Assembly: GCA_031556065.1 (NCBI GenBank)
Contig: JAVBTR010000060.1
Coordinates: 29,177-93,176 of the forward strand
Length of the DNA stretch: 64,000 nucleotides
From: JAVBTR01 sp031556065
Lineage (GTDB): Bacteria; Bacillota; Clostridia; Christensenellales; Aristaeellaceae
Direction of reading: 5' to 3'
Translations under genes and position numbers: made by a program
In this document: positions 1 through 8,561 of the stretch, one piece after another
How the letters are laid out: each line of letters starts with the position of its first letter
Numbering within the stretch: position 1 is the stretch's first letter
The notes under the pieces: model-generated
Databases searched by the model: none
Told to the model about the DNA's origin: nothing
What the model saw: only the letters and a program-made list of their open reading frames with translations

Positions 1-2
1 CG

Positions 3-1025
3 TTGTTTGAAAAAGCCCAGAAAATAGCCTATGAAAATAAGCGCAAGGATTTGCTTCTGGGTTGCAATTTTGCCCGTTTCACTACCCCCAACGCCAGATA
101 CGCTAAGTTTTTTGCCCAGGCCTTCGATTTTGCTACCTTGCCTTTTTACCCCTACCGCACAGTGCCCAATGGCCGAGGGCAGTATGAATATGGCTATATC
201 GACACGTGCCTGGATTTTCTTAACCAGAACCATATTAAAGCCAAGGGACATCCCCTGTGGTTCGGCCATGAAAACGTAAATCCCAAGTGGCTTTTCGGCC
301 AAAGCTTTGACGCTTTGCAAAAGGATGCATATGATATTGCCTGCCATCACGTAAAGACCTACGCGGGCCGGGTAGATGTATGGGATGCCATGAACGAAGC
401 CCATGATTGGGCAAACTGCTTTGAATTGACCCAGCCCCAGTTGATAGAGCTGACCCGCACCACCTGCAAGGCTTTAAAGGAGGCCAACCCGGACGCCCAA
501 AGCATTGTGAACATCTGCTTGCCTTTTGCCGAGTACGCTGCGGGCCGCTATGTATGCTATGGCGCCCTGCCGGAAATCGTTCGTTCCCCCATGGGTTACT
601 TAAAAGCCCTTCTTGAAGCGGGGGTGGAATTCGATGTAACGGGTATCCAACTGTATTTCCCTGCCAGGGATATGGTGCAGATTTCAAGAATGCTGGACGT
701 ATTTAAAACCTTAGGCAAGCCCATCCATATTACAGAAATGGGCGTTTGCGGCGGTACACGCCAAAAGGGCACCCAGAACGGCAGTAATTGGCCCCAATTG
801 AGTATGTCTGAAGGCACCTGGCACGGCACCTGGAACGAATCTACCCAGGCGGATTGGATGGAGCAATTCTACACCCTGGCCGCGTCTCGTGAAGAGATCA
901 AAGCCCTTACCTGGTGGGATTTTATCGAACCGTCCTTCTCTGGCAACGGTGCTTTCCTTTATGAGGATGAGAACCCCAGGGAAATATTCTTTAGGCTCTT
1001 GGCTCTTAAAAAGCAGATAAGCTAA
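3..1025 (+). CDS. GH10 endo-1,4-beta-xylanase, 5' end cut by window
   Basis: Retaining glycoside hydrolase family 10 enzyme that should cut internal beta-1,4 bonds of xylan. The 340 visible residues read as a nearly complete GH10 barrel: the acid/base is E132 in DVWDAMNEAHDW, the nucleophile is E245 in HITEMG, and GHPLWFGH (82-89) matches the family's GHTLVWH strand. The segment after strand 2 is unusual, so this is a divergent member. The frame is open at the window edge, so the TTG at position 3 is probably an internal codon and some N-terminus, possibly a signal peptide, is missing. Secretion therefore cannot be judged. A hairpin terminator follows at once. The family call is firm from the two glutamates; substrate (xylan or xylo-oligosaccharide) is inferred. 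Confidence 0.88.
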   Translation: MFEKAQKIAYENKRKDLLLGCNFARFTTPNARYAKFFAQAFDFATLPFYPYRTVPNGRGQYEYGYIDTCLDFLNQNHIKAKGHPLWFGHENVNPKWLFGQSFDALQKDAYDIACHHVKTYAGRVDVWDAMNEAHDWANCFELTQPQLIELTRTTCKALKEANPDAQSIVNICLPFAEYAAGRYVCYGALPEIVRSPMGYLKALLEAGVEFDVTGIQLYFPARDMVQISRMLDVFKTLGKPIHITEMGVCGGTRQKGTQNGSNWPQLSMSEGTWHGTWNESTQADWMEQFYTLAASREEIKALTWWDFIEPSFSGNGAFLYEDENPREIFFRLLALKKQIS

Positions 1026-1026
1026 A

Positions 1027-1074
1027 CAAGGGGCTTTGCCCCTTGACCCCACTTAAGGGATGATATCCCTTAAG
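1027..1074 (+). terminator. Paired hairpins after xylanase (dispersed palindrome modules)
   Basis: Two perfect stem-loops in tandem. The first is CAAGGGGC-ttt-GCCCCTTG (1027-1045). The second is CTTAAGGGAT-gat-ATCCCTTAAG (1052-1074). They directly follow the xylanase stop and could end transcription, although no U-tract follows. The second stem is the same AAGGGAT/ATCCCTT module seen near 7990, 22650, 32040, 32105 and 34725, so this is also a member of a dispersed repeat. Confidence 0.6.
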
Positions 1075-1132
1075 AAACCCACAATGGGAAATGATATATT
1101 ATGCTCCCCCTAGTGTTCTTTACGTGCATTTT

Positions 1133-1168
1133 CCGCCCATGTCCCTTGACATGGGCGGCTCATTTTTC
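1133..1168 (+). terminator. Strong hairpin with T-run upstream of aconitase
   Basis: A perfect 11-bp stem, CCGCCCATGTC-cctt-GACATGGGCGG (1133-1158), is followed by ctcattttt. It has the form of an intrinsic terminator, ending read-through from the xylanase side or acting as an attenuator for the aconitase gene at 1215. Confidence 0.55.
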
Positions 1169-1169
1169 T

Positions 1170-1185
1170 ATACTGCATACAGTAT
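1170..1185. promoter_or_regulatory. Operator-like dyad upstream of aconitase
   Basis: Perfect inverted repeat ATACTG-cata-CAGTAT, 30 bases before the aconitase start. Its size and symmetry suit a dimeric repressor (the AT-AC/GT-AT pattern recalls GntR-type sites). The cognate regulator is not identifiable from the window. Confidence 0.35.
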
Positions 1186-1214
1186 TCAGTTATACAAACT
1201 TAATTGGAGGGCTT

Positions 1215-3134
1215 ATGAATTTAGCTTATAAAATCCTTTCCGTGCATCTGATTACGGGTGATATGATCCCCGGCAAGGAAATCGCGGTTAAGATCGATCA
1301 AACCCTTACCCAAGATTCCACCGGCACCATGGCTTACCTGCAATTTGAAGCCATGGGCATCGATCGGGTACGTACGGAAAAATCCGTAGCCTATATCGAT
1401 CATAACACCTTGCAAACCGGCTTTGAAAACGCCGACGATCACCAATACATTCAATCTGTCACGAAAAAGCACGGCATATATTGCTCCAAGCCTGGCAACG
1501 GTATCTGCCACCAGGTGCATTTGGAGCGCTACGGCATCCCGGGTAAAACCCTTTTGGGGTCCGACAGCCACACCCCCACCGGCGGCGCCCTGGGCATGAT
1601 CGCCATTGGGGCGGGGGGCCTGGACGTGGCTGTGGCCATGGGGGGAGGGGCTTATTACCTTACCTGCCCCAAGGTGGTTAATATCAGGCTTACAGGCAAG
1701 CTTCAGTACGGCGTTGCCGCTAAAGACATTATTTTGGAGGTTCTTCGTCGTTTAACCGTCAAGGGCGGTGTGGGCCGCATTATGGAATACACCGGCCCCG
1801 GCGTTGCTTCTCTTTCTGTGCCGGAACGGGCTACCATTACCAACATGGGCGCGGAGCTGGGTGCCACCACGTCCCTATTCCCCAGCGATGAAACCACCCG
1901 GGCCTTCCTAAAGGCTCAGGGCCGTGAAGGGGATTTCATCCCCCTCAATGCCGATGAAGATGCCCTCTATGATGAAACCATTGAAATCGATTTGGCTGGG
2001 CTGATTCCCATGGCGGCCAAGCCCCACATGCCCGATCTGGTGGATACCATAAAAAATATTGGGCCTATCAAGGTGGATCAGGTTTGCATCGGCTCCTGCA
2101 CCAACTCGTCCTACCTGGATATGATGCGGGTAGCGGCTATTTTAAAGGGCAAAACTGTAGCTGAATCTGTTTCGTTGGTTATCGCGCCCGGTTCTAAGCA
2201 GGTCCTGACCATGCTGGCAAAGAACGGTGCTTTGGCGGATATGATCGCCGCCGGGGCGCGGATCGCGGAATCTGCCTGCGGGTACTGCATTGGCATGGGC
2301 CAAAGCCCCAAAACCAACGCGGTTTCTGTCCGCACCAGCAATCGCAATTTCTATGCCCGTTCGGGAACCGCCACCGCCAGCGTTTACCTCACCTCTGTTG
2401 AAGTAGCTGCTGCAACGGCCATTACCGGCGTGCTCACCGACCCCCGTAGCTTAACCGTAGACCTGAACGTGACCATGCCCGAAACCTTTTTGGTGAACGA
2501 TAACATGGTGGTTTCTCCTGGGGATGCCCACAACGATGTCGAAGTGGTCAGGGGACCCAATATTCAGCCCTTCCCATTAAATGAAGCCCTGAAAGAAACA
2601 GTTTCCGGTTCGGTGCTCCTTAAAATGGAAGACAATATCACCACCGACCACATTATGCCCAGCAACGCCAAGCTTTTGCCCTACCGCAGCAATATTCCCT
2701 TCTTAAGCGATTATTGCCTTACCCCGGTGGATGAAACCTTTCCTTCCAGAGCCAAGCAAATAGGTGGCGGCTTTTTAGTGGCTGGACAGAACTACGGCCA
2801 AGGCTCCAGTCGGGAGCATGCGGCTTTGGTGCCTCTCTACCTTCAAATTAAGGGAATTATCGCCAAGTCCTTTGCCCGCATCCACCAAGACAATCTGGTG
2901 AACAACGGCATTCTGCCCCTTGTCTTTAAAGCCGAAGCCGATTACGACCGTATTAACCAGGGCGATGAAATCCTTTTAAAAGACGCTATCATCCAAGTGA
3001 AGTCCGACGCAGAAATTACGCTGATCAATACCACTCAGAACTACTCTTTCCAGGCCACTATGGCTCTTACCCCCCGTCAGCAAAAAATGCTCCTGTGCGG
3101 TGGGCTGATTAATATGACCAGGTTGGGAGAATAA
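1215..3134 (+). CDS. Aconitate hydratase (monomeric, ~640 aa type)
   Basis: Cytoplasmic [4Fe-4S] enzyme that interconverts citrate and isocitrate. The 639-residue protein has the aconitase domain with all three cluster ligands visible: C295 in GSCTNS, and C355 and C358 in ACGYCIG. The swivel domain follows (about 490-620) and carries the QNYGQGSSREHAA substrate-binding segment. It is shorter than the AcnA/IRP type (about 890 aa) and matches the compact bacterial aconitase also found in anaerobes. The ATG at 1215 is chosen because GGAGG lies 5 bases upstream; the frame opens earlier, but only across the hairpin and dyad. No citrate synthase or isocitrate dehydrogenase is adjacent, so it may serve glutamate synthesis in an incomplete TCA cycle (inference). 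Homoaconitase or isopropylmalate isomerase activity is less likely because those are usually two subunits. Confidence 0.9.
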   Translation: MNLAYKILSVHLITGDMIPGKEIAVKIDQTLTQDSTGTMAYLQFEAMGIDRVRTEKSVAYIDHNTLQTGFENADDHQYIQSVTKKHGIYCSKPGNGICHQVHLERYGIPGKTLLGSDSHTPTGGALGMIAIGAGGLDVAVAMGGGAYYLTCPKVVNIRLTGKLQYGVAAKDIILEVLRRLTVKGGVGRIMEYTGPGVASLSVPERATITNMGAELGATTSLFPSDETTRAFLKAQGREGDFIPLNADEDALYDETIEIDLAGLIPMAAKPHMPDLVDTIKNIGPIKVDQVCIGSCTNSSYLDMMRVAAILKGKTVAESVSLVIAPGSKQVLTMLAKNGALADMIAAGARIAESACGYCIGMGQSPKTNAVSVRTSNRNFYARSGTATASVYLTSVEVAAATAITGVLTDPRSLTVDLNVTMPETFLVNDNMVVSPGDAHNDVEVVRGPNIQPFPLNEALKETVSGSVLLKMEDNITTDHIMPSNAKLLPYRSNIPFLSDYCLTPVDETFPSRAKQIGGGFLVAGQNYGQGSSREHAALVPLYLQIKGIIAKSFARIHQDNLVNNGILPLVFKAEADYDRINQGDEILLKDAIIQVKSDAEITLINTTQNYSFQATMALTPRQQKMLLCGGLINMTRLGE

Positions 3135-3146
3135 GGTGAATTGATA

Positions 3147-3188
3147 GTACGAGGCCCCATTTTCTTTTTAGAAAATGGAGCCTCGTAC
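3147..3188. terminator. Bidirectional hairpin between convergent genes (family copy 1)
   Basis: An 18-bp stem, GTACGAGGCCCCATTTTC / GAAAATGGAGCCTCGTAC, with one mismatch and a 6-base T-rich loop. It sits between the convergent aconitase and HAD genes and would terminate both strands. Two relatives are at 25486-25532 and 53662-53705. All three share a conserved flank (GGTTTTCTTTNGGTAGAG-like) outside the stem, here on the minus strand at 3189-3206. Confidence 0.75.
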
Positions 3189-3208
3189 TCTACCCAAAGA
3201 AAACCGGA

Positions 3209-3835
3209 TTATAATTCGGTCAGATCTTTTAAAACCTTGTCTACATAGGGGCGGTGTTGAGGGCCGTAATCGATCATATCCGGTACCATAATAGACAGCA
3301 TGCCTGCTGCCCGAACGGCTTTCACACCATTGAGGGAATCTTCCACCCCAGCGCAGTCTTCCGGGGCGGTGTTCATCAGCTTTGCGCATTGGAGGTATAT
3401 ATCCGGGGCGGGCTTGCCATTGGGGGCTTCGCTACCGCAAACCATGGCATCGAATAAGCCGGTAAAGCCTGCTTTTTCAAAATAATACTCTACCATGTCC
3501 CGCTGAGTAGAGGTGGCCAGGCCAATTTTGATTCCTTGGCTCTTTAATTTGTATAGAATTTGGGGTACCCCTTTTTTTAGGGGAATGCCTTCTTTTTGAA
3601 TATGCTCTTGCATGATCTCGTTCCAGCGGCGGATCATTAGATCGCAATCGACGCTGGGGTAGGCAGCCAGCACGATCTGCCGGGAGGTTTCCAGGTTGGT
3701 GCCTAGCATGTCCTCAAAGCATTTGTCGGTCAAAGCAAGGCCCTGTTCTAAAAAGGCCTTATGTAATAGCACCTGGCTTAAGCGTTCCGTATCTAGAAGA
3801 ACGCCGTCCATATCAAATACGATGGCTTTTATCAT
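3209..3835 (-). CDS. HAD-superfamily phosphatase (beta-phosphoglucomutase-like)
   Basis: A 208-residue HAD hydrolase of subfamily IA. Motif I is DMDGVLLDT with nucleophile D8 and acid/base D10. Motif II (ATSTQRDMV), the lysine motif (GKPAPDIYL) and motif III (GVEDSLNGVKA) follow in the usual order, with an alpha-helical cap between motifs I and II. Such enzymes dephosphorylate, or isomerise, small sugar phosphates or phosphorylated metabolites; the substrate is not readable from sequence. The ATG at 3835 overlaps the TGA of the upstream FAD oxidoreductase as ATGA, so the two are translationally coupled. It is the last gene of a three-gene minus-strand unit. Confidence 0.85.
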   Translation of the reverse strand: MIKAIVFDMDGVLLDTERLSQVLLHKAFLEQGLALTDKCFEDMLGTNLETSRQIVLAAYPSVDCDLMIRRWNEIMQEHIQKEGIPLKKGVPQILYKLKSQGIKIGLATSTQRDMVEYYFEKAGFTGLFDAMVCGSEAPNGKPAPDIYLQCAKLMNTAPEDCAGVEDSLNGVKAVRAAGMLSIMVPDMIDYGPQHRPYVDKVLKDLTEL

Positions 3836-5424
3836 AACAAGCTCCGTTCCATGGCCTTGATGGCCATATTCATACCGTCTGTGGCGGCGGACATAATGCC
3901 CCCCGCATAGCCTGCTCCTTCGCCAGCGGGATAGATGCCGGTAATATTGCACTGGCCGCTGCTGTCCCGGATGATGCGTACAGGGGAGGAGGAACGGGCC
4001 TCAACGCCAGTTAACAGGGCGTCTTTGTGGGCGAAGCCCTTTAGGCGCTTGTCCATATCCCGTATTCCAAGACGCAGGTTATCCGTTATATAACCGGGCA
4101 GGCATTCATCCAGGTTGGATAGGGTGACGCCTGGGCGGTAGGTAGGCAGCACTTCGCCCAAGAATTTGGTGGCCCGGCGGTTGAGAAAATCCTCTACCCG
4201 CTGGCAGGGAGCCCTGAAGTTTCCGCCCCCTAAGCGGAAAGCCGATTGCTCCAGGCTTCTTTGGAGCACCAGGCCTGCCAAGGGGTGATCGTCCATAAAA
4301 TCGGCAGGATTGACGCCTACCAGCAAGGCTGCGTTGGCGTTCACCCCATCCCGGGCATGGTAGCTCATGCCATTGGTGCATAGGCCCCCCTCTTGGCTGG
4401 CCGCTGCCACTACCACGCCCCCAGGGCACATGCAAAAGGTATACACGCCCCGGCCATCGGGGGTGTGAGTGTTCAGTTTATAGTCCGCCGCCCCCAGGCC
4501 CAGCTGGGCCCTAGGTGCGCCATACTGGGCTTTGTCGATGTTTAACTGCAAATGCTCGATTCGCACTCCCATGGCAAAGGGCTTTTGTGCCATATCAATC
4601 CCTTGGTTGAACAGGCTTTGGTAGGTATCTCGGGCACTGTGGCCAATGGCCAAGATCAGATCATCGCAGGGCAATACCACCTTCTGTCCTTTTTGCAGGC
4701 AGGTAATGCCGTCGATGGCCCCTCCTCGGAGATGAATGTCCGTTAGCTGGGTTTCGAATAGCACGGTGCCGCCTAAAGAGCGGATGCTTTCCCGCAGGGA
4801 TTTTACAACGTTTTTCAGCTTGTCTGTGCCGATGTGGGGCTTGGCTAAATACAATATATCTTCCGGCGCGCCGTTTTCCACAAAGGTTTCCAAAACGAAT
4901 TGCTGGTGGGGGTTTTTCGTGCCGGTAGTCAGCTTCCCATCGGAAAAGGCGCCCGCTCCGCCTTCTCCGAACTGAACATTGCTGTTAGGATCAAGGGCCT
5001 TGCCGGTAAAAAAGTGTTCCACATCCTGGCTGCGGCTGTCCACATCCCGGCCACGCTCAATAAGAATAGGGTTGGCGCCGCTTCGGGCCAAGAGATAAGC
5101 TGCAAACAGCCCACCCGGCCCTGCCCCAACCACAACAGGCGGCCGTTTAAAGCCCTGCTTAAAATGGGGGAGATGCTCCTTCTTGGGGGATAACGTGGCC
5201 GTATCCCGTTTAAGCTGCTTTAAAAGCTTTATTTCATCGGGCAGGGCGATGTCCACAGTGTAGACCATGTGCAGATCGGCCTTGTCCCTGGCATCCAGGC
5301 TCTTTTTTACAATAATCAGCTGAGAGACCCATTTTTCTTCTATGCCCAAACGCTTGGCACATAAGGCTTTCAGCGCTTTTTCATCGTCCGTTGGCTTGGC
5401 TTTTATATGGCTAACCCGCAGCAT
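3832..5424 (-). CDS. FAD-dependent oxidoreductase (COG2509-type)
   Basis: A 530-residue flavoprotein. After an N-terminal domain of about 85 residues comes the dinucleotide-binding motif VVGAGPGGLFAAYLLARSG (about 97-115) and ERGRDVDSR. Further segments are QFGEGGAGAFSDGKL, the ILAIGHSARDTY region, and a C-terminal YPAGEGAGYAGGIMSAATDG flavin-contact motif. This matches the widespread uncharacterised FAD-dependent dehydrogenases of Firmicutes, whose substrate is unknown. It overlaps the upstream membrane-protein gene by 14 bases and the downstream HAD gene by 4, so the three are co-translated. Confidence 0.85.
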   Translation of the reverse strand: MLRVSHIKAKPTDDEKALKALCAKRLGIEEKWVSQLIIVKKSLDARDKADLHMVYTVDIALPDEIKLLKQLKRDTATLSPKKEHLPHFKQGFKRPPVVVGAGPGGLFAAYLLARSGANPILIERGRDVDSRSQDVEHFFTGKALDPNSNVQFGEGGAGAFSDGKLTTGTKNPHQQFVLETFVENGAPEDILYLAKPHIGTDKLKNVVKSLRESIRSLGGTVLFETQLTDIHLRGGAIDGITCLQKGQKVVLPCDDLILAIGHSARDTYQSLFNQGIDMAQKPFAMGVRIEHLQLNIDKAQYGAPRAQLGLGAADYKLNTHTPDGRGVYTFCMCPGGVVVAAASQEGGLCTNGMSYHARDGVNANAALLVGVNPADFMDDHPLAGLVLQRSLEQSAFRLGGGNFRAPCQRVEDFLNRRATKFLGEVLPTYRPGVTLSNLDECLPGYITDNLRLGIRDMDKRLKGFAHKDALLTGVEARSSSPVRIIRDSSGQCNITGIYPAGEGAGYAGGIMSAATDGMNMAIKAMERSLL

Positions 5425-6379
5425 CCCTTTGCCTCCCCTTAATCAACTCCCTCCATTTTAACACGATTTCGCTTAATAAAAAAGCCATTCCCCATAAAAC
5501 AGGGGCCAGGGCAGGGGAGGCGCTATGGAAACTGACGGTTTCCCGGGCTTGGGCAGGAAAGAGGGGTATCAGCACATAGGCAATTCCGAAGGCAGCCGCC
5601 CCATGAACCGCCTTTAAAAGAATATAGGGCAAAAGGGGAAGGCTGCCTTTTCGGTAGAAGGCGAAGTTCTGCATCATAAGGGATACACCCCCAAAGGATA
5701 CCAGCATGGCGCAAAGGGCCGGGGCCAGCCTTGAATCCACAAAGGGAATGAGGCTGATATCCTTTACTCCTTTGGTCACTTCTAAAAAGCCCTGAAGCAG
5801 GGCCAGGGTCACAGCATCGCAAAAAGGCAAAAATTTTCCTAAAAGCATGCTCAGGCAGCTGCCCATAACCATGCAGCCGCAGACAGTCAGCATGGTTTGG
5901 GCAGCTCGGTTCACAGCTTCGGAAAAGCTTAGCACCGTGTTTTCACCTTTGCCAACTTCGCCCTTGGTATGCATGGGCAATAAAAGTGATAGACCCGCTG
6001 TTAAAAAGGCCCCCAGGGTGGAGGCGATGAATATGGGCACCCCATGGCCCAAAAGCCAGTGGGGCACCGTGCCAAGCAAGAACATGGGACTCATGACAGC
6101 GGTCATATGGGCAAAGGCCCGGTAAGACTTAGGTTTGAAATTCCCAAAGCTGGAAAGCCGTGCCCCTGTGGGGGAACCGGAAAGCAGTCCCATCAGCGCC
6201 ATGGGGATGGCGCTGCGCTTTTGCGGCAAACGGGAGGTGGCAAGGAGCATGACCGTCAGAAAGGGGAACAGTCCCGGCAGCACCGCGGAAGCGAAAAGTG
6301 CGCAGGCATCTCTGGCGCAAAGCATGATGTCACTGGGATATAAAAGCATTAAAAATGCACATAATAACAAGAAAAGCAC
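5411..6379 (-). CDS. YlbJ-like sporulation membrane protein
   Basis: A polytopic inner-membrane protein of 322 residues with about seven or eight hydrophobic segments. The GLLSGSPTGARL and SPMFLLGTV motifs correspond to those of the YlbJ/nucleoside-recognition (Gate) family, whose Bacillus members (about 400 aa) are needed for sporulation. It is shorter than YlbJ, with a truncated C-terminal half. The start is GTG, preceded by GAGGTG five bases upstream. It is the first gene of the unit with the FAD oxidoreductase and the HAD phosphatase. The family link rests on a few motifs only, so the sporulation role is inferred. Confidence 0.65.
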   Translation of the reverse strand: MLFLLLCAFLMLLYPSDIMLCARDACALFASAVLPGLFPFLTVMLLATSRLPQKRSAIPMALMGLLSGSPTGARLSSFGNFKPKSYRAFAHMTAVMSPMFLLGTVPHWLLGHGVPIFIASTLGAFLTAGLSLLLPMHTKGEVGKGENTVLSFSEAVNRAAQTMLTVCGCMVMGSCLSMLLGKFLPFCDAVTLALLQGFLEVTKGVKDISLIPFVDSRLAPALCAMLVSFGGVSLMMQNFAFYRKGSLPLLPYILLKAVHGAAAFGIAYVLIPLFPAQARETVSFHSASPALAPVLWGMAFLLSEIVLKWRELIKGRQRDAAG

Positions 6380-6414
6380 TTTATCACCTCAATTAACCCA
6401 TATGCGCGGCTGGA

Positions 6415-6443
6415 TTGCTTTATGAGCCTGGGTGCTTTATAAT
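6415..6443 (+). promoter_or_regulatory. Sigma-A type promoter for the DUF1015 gene
   Basis: TTGCTT (6415-6420), 17-base spacer, then a perfect TATAAT (6438-6443). Transcription would begin near 6450, which excludes the upstream in-frame GTG at 6432 and supports the start at 6477. Confidence 0.6.
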
Positions 6444-6476
6444 AAAAAAGCAATACGATGTGAAGGAATGAGGCCC

Positions 6477-7703
6477 ATGAGTTTAAATTGGAACAGCCTA
6501 GGCGTTGCCCCGGCAGATATTCTATTGCCCAACGAGAAAATCGATTATACTGCTTACGCAGTGGTGGCCTGCGACCAATATACCAGCGAACCGGAATACT
6601 GGGAACGGGCAGAAAAGCTGGTAGGGGAAAAGCCTTCCACCTTGCGGATGATCCTGCCAGAAATTTACCTGGAAGATTCCCATGCCCGTGTGCCACAGAT
6701 TCACCAGGCCATGGCGGAGTACTTAGCTGGGGGCATTTTGAAAACCCGCGTGGGAAACGGCTTCGTTTTAACCTTAAGGGAAACGGAAAGCGGCTGCCGT
6801 GTGGGATTGGTATTAAAACTGGATTTGGAACAATATAGCTACGATAAGGGCGCTAAGAGCATGGTGAGGGCCACGGAAGGCACCATTCTATCTCGTATCC
6901 CACCACGGATGGCGGTACGGCAAAATGCCCCGGTGGAATTCCCCCATGTATTGGTTTTGATGGATGACAGCGAAAATACGATCATCGAACCCTTATACGC
7001 TATCCGCCATAACTTAAAGCCCCTGTACGATTTCCCGCTGATGCTGGGAGGCGGCCATTTAAAGGGTTATGCTATTACGCAAGAGTGCCATTTACAATCC
7101 GTTTACGACGGGTTAACCGCCTTAAAGCAAAAAGTGCCCTTCCTGTTTGCCGTGGGCGATGGCAACCACTCTCTGGCCACGGCCAAGGCTGTATGGAATG
7201 AACTGAAAAAGGATTTGTCCGATTCGGAAAAACTGAGCCACCCGGCCCGCTATGCCTTGGTGGAAATAGAAAATATACACTGTCCGGCGTTGCAGTTCGA
7301 ACCCATTCACCGGCTGGTAACAAATATAGCCCCAGACGCGCTTGTAAGCGAAATGGCTGCCCCGGAAGAAGGCAAACATCATTTTACCGTGATTACCGAA
7401 AAGGGCACTCAGACCCTAGCTGTGCCCGGTGAAAACGCGGCCCTGCCCGTAGGCACGCTACAAAACTTTTTAGACCATTACCTTGCCAGCCATGGGGACG
7501 CTCAAATAGACTACATCCACGGAGAACATTCCCTGACCACCCTTGCGGTAAAAAAGAATGCCGTAGGCTTCTTGGTTCCCACTCTAGAAAAAAGCGCCCT
7601 GTTCACCGCGGTGAACAAGGACGGCGCACTGCCCCGCAAAACCTTTTCCATGGGCGAAGCTCACGAAAAACGCTATTACCTGGAAGGCAGAAAAATCAAA
7701 TAA
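6477..7703 (+). CDS. DUF1015 family protein
   Basis: A 408-residue cytosolic protein of the DUF1015 family, which is common in Clostridia and of unknown biochemical function. Typical features are VVACDQYTSEPEYW near the N-terminus (about 29-42), a central FAVGDGNHSLATAKA (about 219-233), and a C-terminal half ending near LPRKTFSMGEAHEKRYYLEGR. The ATG at 6477 is chosen because AAGGA lies 9 bases upstream; the ATG at 6468 abuts that site and the GTG at 6432 lies before the predicted transcription start. It is monocistronic, divergent from the YlbJ-like unit, and followed by an inverted-repeat element whose hairpin can terminate it. Confidence 0.85.
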   Translation: MSLNWNSLGVAPADILLPNEKIDYTAYAVVACDQYTSEPEYWERAEKLVGEKPSTLRMILPEIYLEDSHARVPQIHQAMAEYLAGGILKTRVGNGFVLTLRETESGCRVGLVLKLDLEQYSYDKGAKSMVRATEGTILSRIPPRMAVRQNAPVEFPHVLVLMDDSENTIIEPLYAIRHNLKPLYDFPLMLGGGHLKGYAITQECHLQSVYDGLTALKQKVPFLFAVGDGNHSLATAKAVWNELKKDLSDSEKLSHPARYALVEIENIHCPALQFEPIHRLVTNIAPDALVSEMAAPEEGKHHFTVITEKGTQTLAVPGENAALPVGTLQNFLDHYLASHGDAQIDYIHGEHSLTTLAVKKNAVGFLVPTLEKSALFTAVNKDGALPRKTFSMGEAHEKRYYLEGRKIK

Positions 7704-7725
7704 TCTGGTTTTTTTGGAAGAGCGA

Positions 7726-8036
7726 GGGGCTGTCGCAGTAAAAATAAGGGATTTTCAAGGGTGGTAACCCTTGAATGGGTTAGGGTGAAACCCCACGTAA
7801 CCTATCGAAGGTAAAAACAAAACCCAGGTCAAGGCAGCGTTAGCGGTCCTTGACCTGGGTTTTGCTTTTTAGATTTCAATAGGCACGGTGGGTTCTGATC
7901 CGGTCATTCAATCGTCGCGCTGCTAATGCATCCTCCGCTTCGCTTTTTGCGTGCACTGCACCCGCTCAGCTACGTCGCCACTCCCGCATAAGGGATGAAA
8001 TCCCTTATGTATCCCAACTCTTGCTGCCACAGCCCC
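7726..8036. repeat. MITE-like inverted-repeat element, copy 1
   Basis: A 311-bp element bounded by imperfect terminal inverted repeats: left GGGGCTGTCGCAGTAAAA, right (reverse complement) GGGGCTGTGGCAGCAAGA. Inside are a TCAAGGGT/ACCCTTGA stem (about 7748-7767), a 16-bp terminator-like hairpin (7819-7863) and an AAGGGAT/ATCCCTT palindrome near 7990-8005. It fills the gap between the convergent DUF1015 and nrdR genes and contains no credible ORF. The copy at 22355-22694 matches it closely over both flanks, differing mainly in the central hairpin. No clear target-site duplication was seen. Confidence 0.75.
7819..7870. terminator. Perfect 16-bp hairpin terminator inside the element
   Basis: AAAACCCAGGTCAAGG pairs perfectly with CCTTGACCTGGGTTTT across a 13-base loop and is followed by GCTTTTT. 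It is placed to end transcription of the DUF1015 gene and, on the other strand, nrdR. Confidence 0.75.
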
Positions 8037-8046
8037 TTCTTTATAG

Positions 8047-8508
8047 CTATTTCTTCTGTTCCGACAGCATTTTCGTCAGCTCTTGCATGAAGCTGCCTAT
8101 GTCTGTGAATTGGCGGTAAACTGAGGCGAAGCGGACGTAGGCCACCTGATCCCGCTCTTTAAGCTCCGACATGACCTGTTCGCCCAGCCAGCGGGTGGAG
8201 ACCTCTTCCTCCATAGTGGAATAGGCAGCCTGCTCGATACGGGCTACCATGGCATCGATTTCGGCAACGGAAATGGAACGCTTTTCACAGGCGTGCATGA
8301 CGCTGTTTTTAAGCTTGCGGCTATCGAACAATTCCCGGCGGCCATCTTTTTTTACCACCAAAAGAGGAGTCAGTTCGATCTTTTCGTAGGTGGTAAAACG
8401 ACGGCCGCAGTTAATGCACTCCCGGCGGCGGCGAATGCTGGTGCCTTCCTCGGTGGGGCGGGAATCCACGACCTTGCTATCGGTGCAGCTGCAAAATTGG
8501 CATTTCAT
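8047..8508 (-). CDS. nrdR: Transcriptional repressor NrdR
   Basis: ATP/dATP-sensing repressor of ribonucleotide reductase genes. The 153 residues show the zinc ribbon, with C3-x2-C6 in MKCQFC and C31-x2-C34 in ECINCGRRFTTYE, then the ATP-cone (about 49-139) beginning LLVVKKDGRRELFD. Length and motif order are those of the family. It is the last gene of a minus-strand run after the YlmC/YmxH-like gene (53-base gap). No ribonucleotide reductase gene lies in the window, so its targets are elsewhere. Confidence 0.97.
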   Translation of the reverse strand: MKCQFCSCTDSKVVDSRPTEEGTSIRRRRECINCGRRFTTYEKIELTPLLVVKKDGRRELFDSRKLKNSVMHACEKRSISVAEIDAMVARIEQAAYSTMEEEVSTRWLGEQVMSELKERDQVAYVRFASVYRQFTDIGSFMQELTKMLSEQKK

Positions 8509-8561
8509 TTGTTATTCTTCCTTCCCGTTGGCATTTGTGTGTATTATAACGTAAAAAACCC

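Noticed and set aside
7704..8046. tRNA or CRISPR array in the repeat-rich gap
   Set aside because: No cloverleaf or GTTCRA arm and no regular direct repeats with spacers; the repeats are inverted and dispersed.
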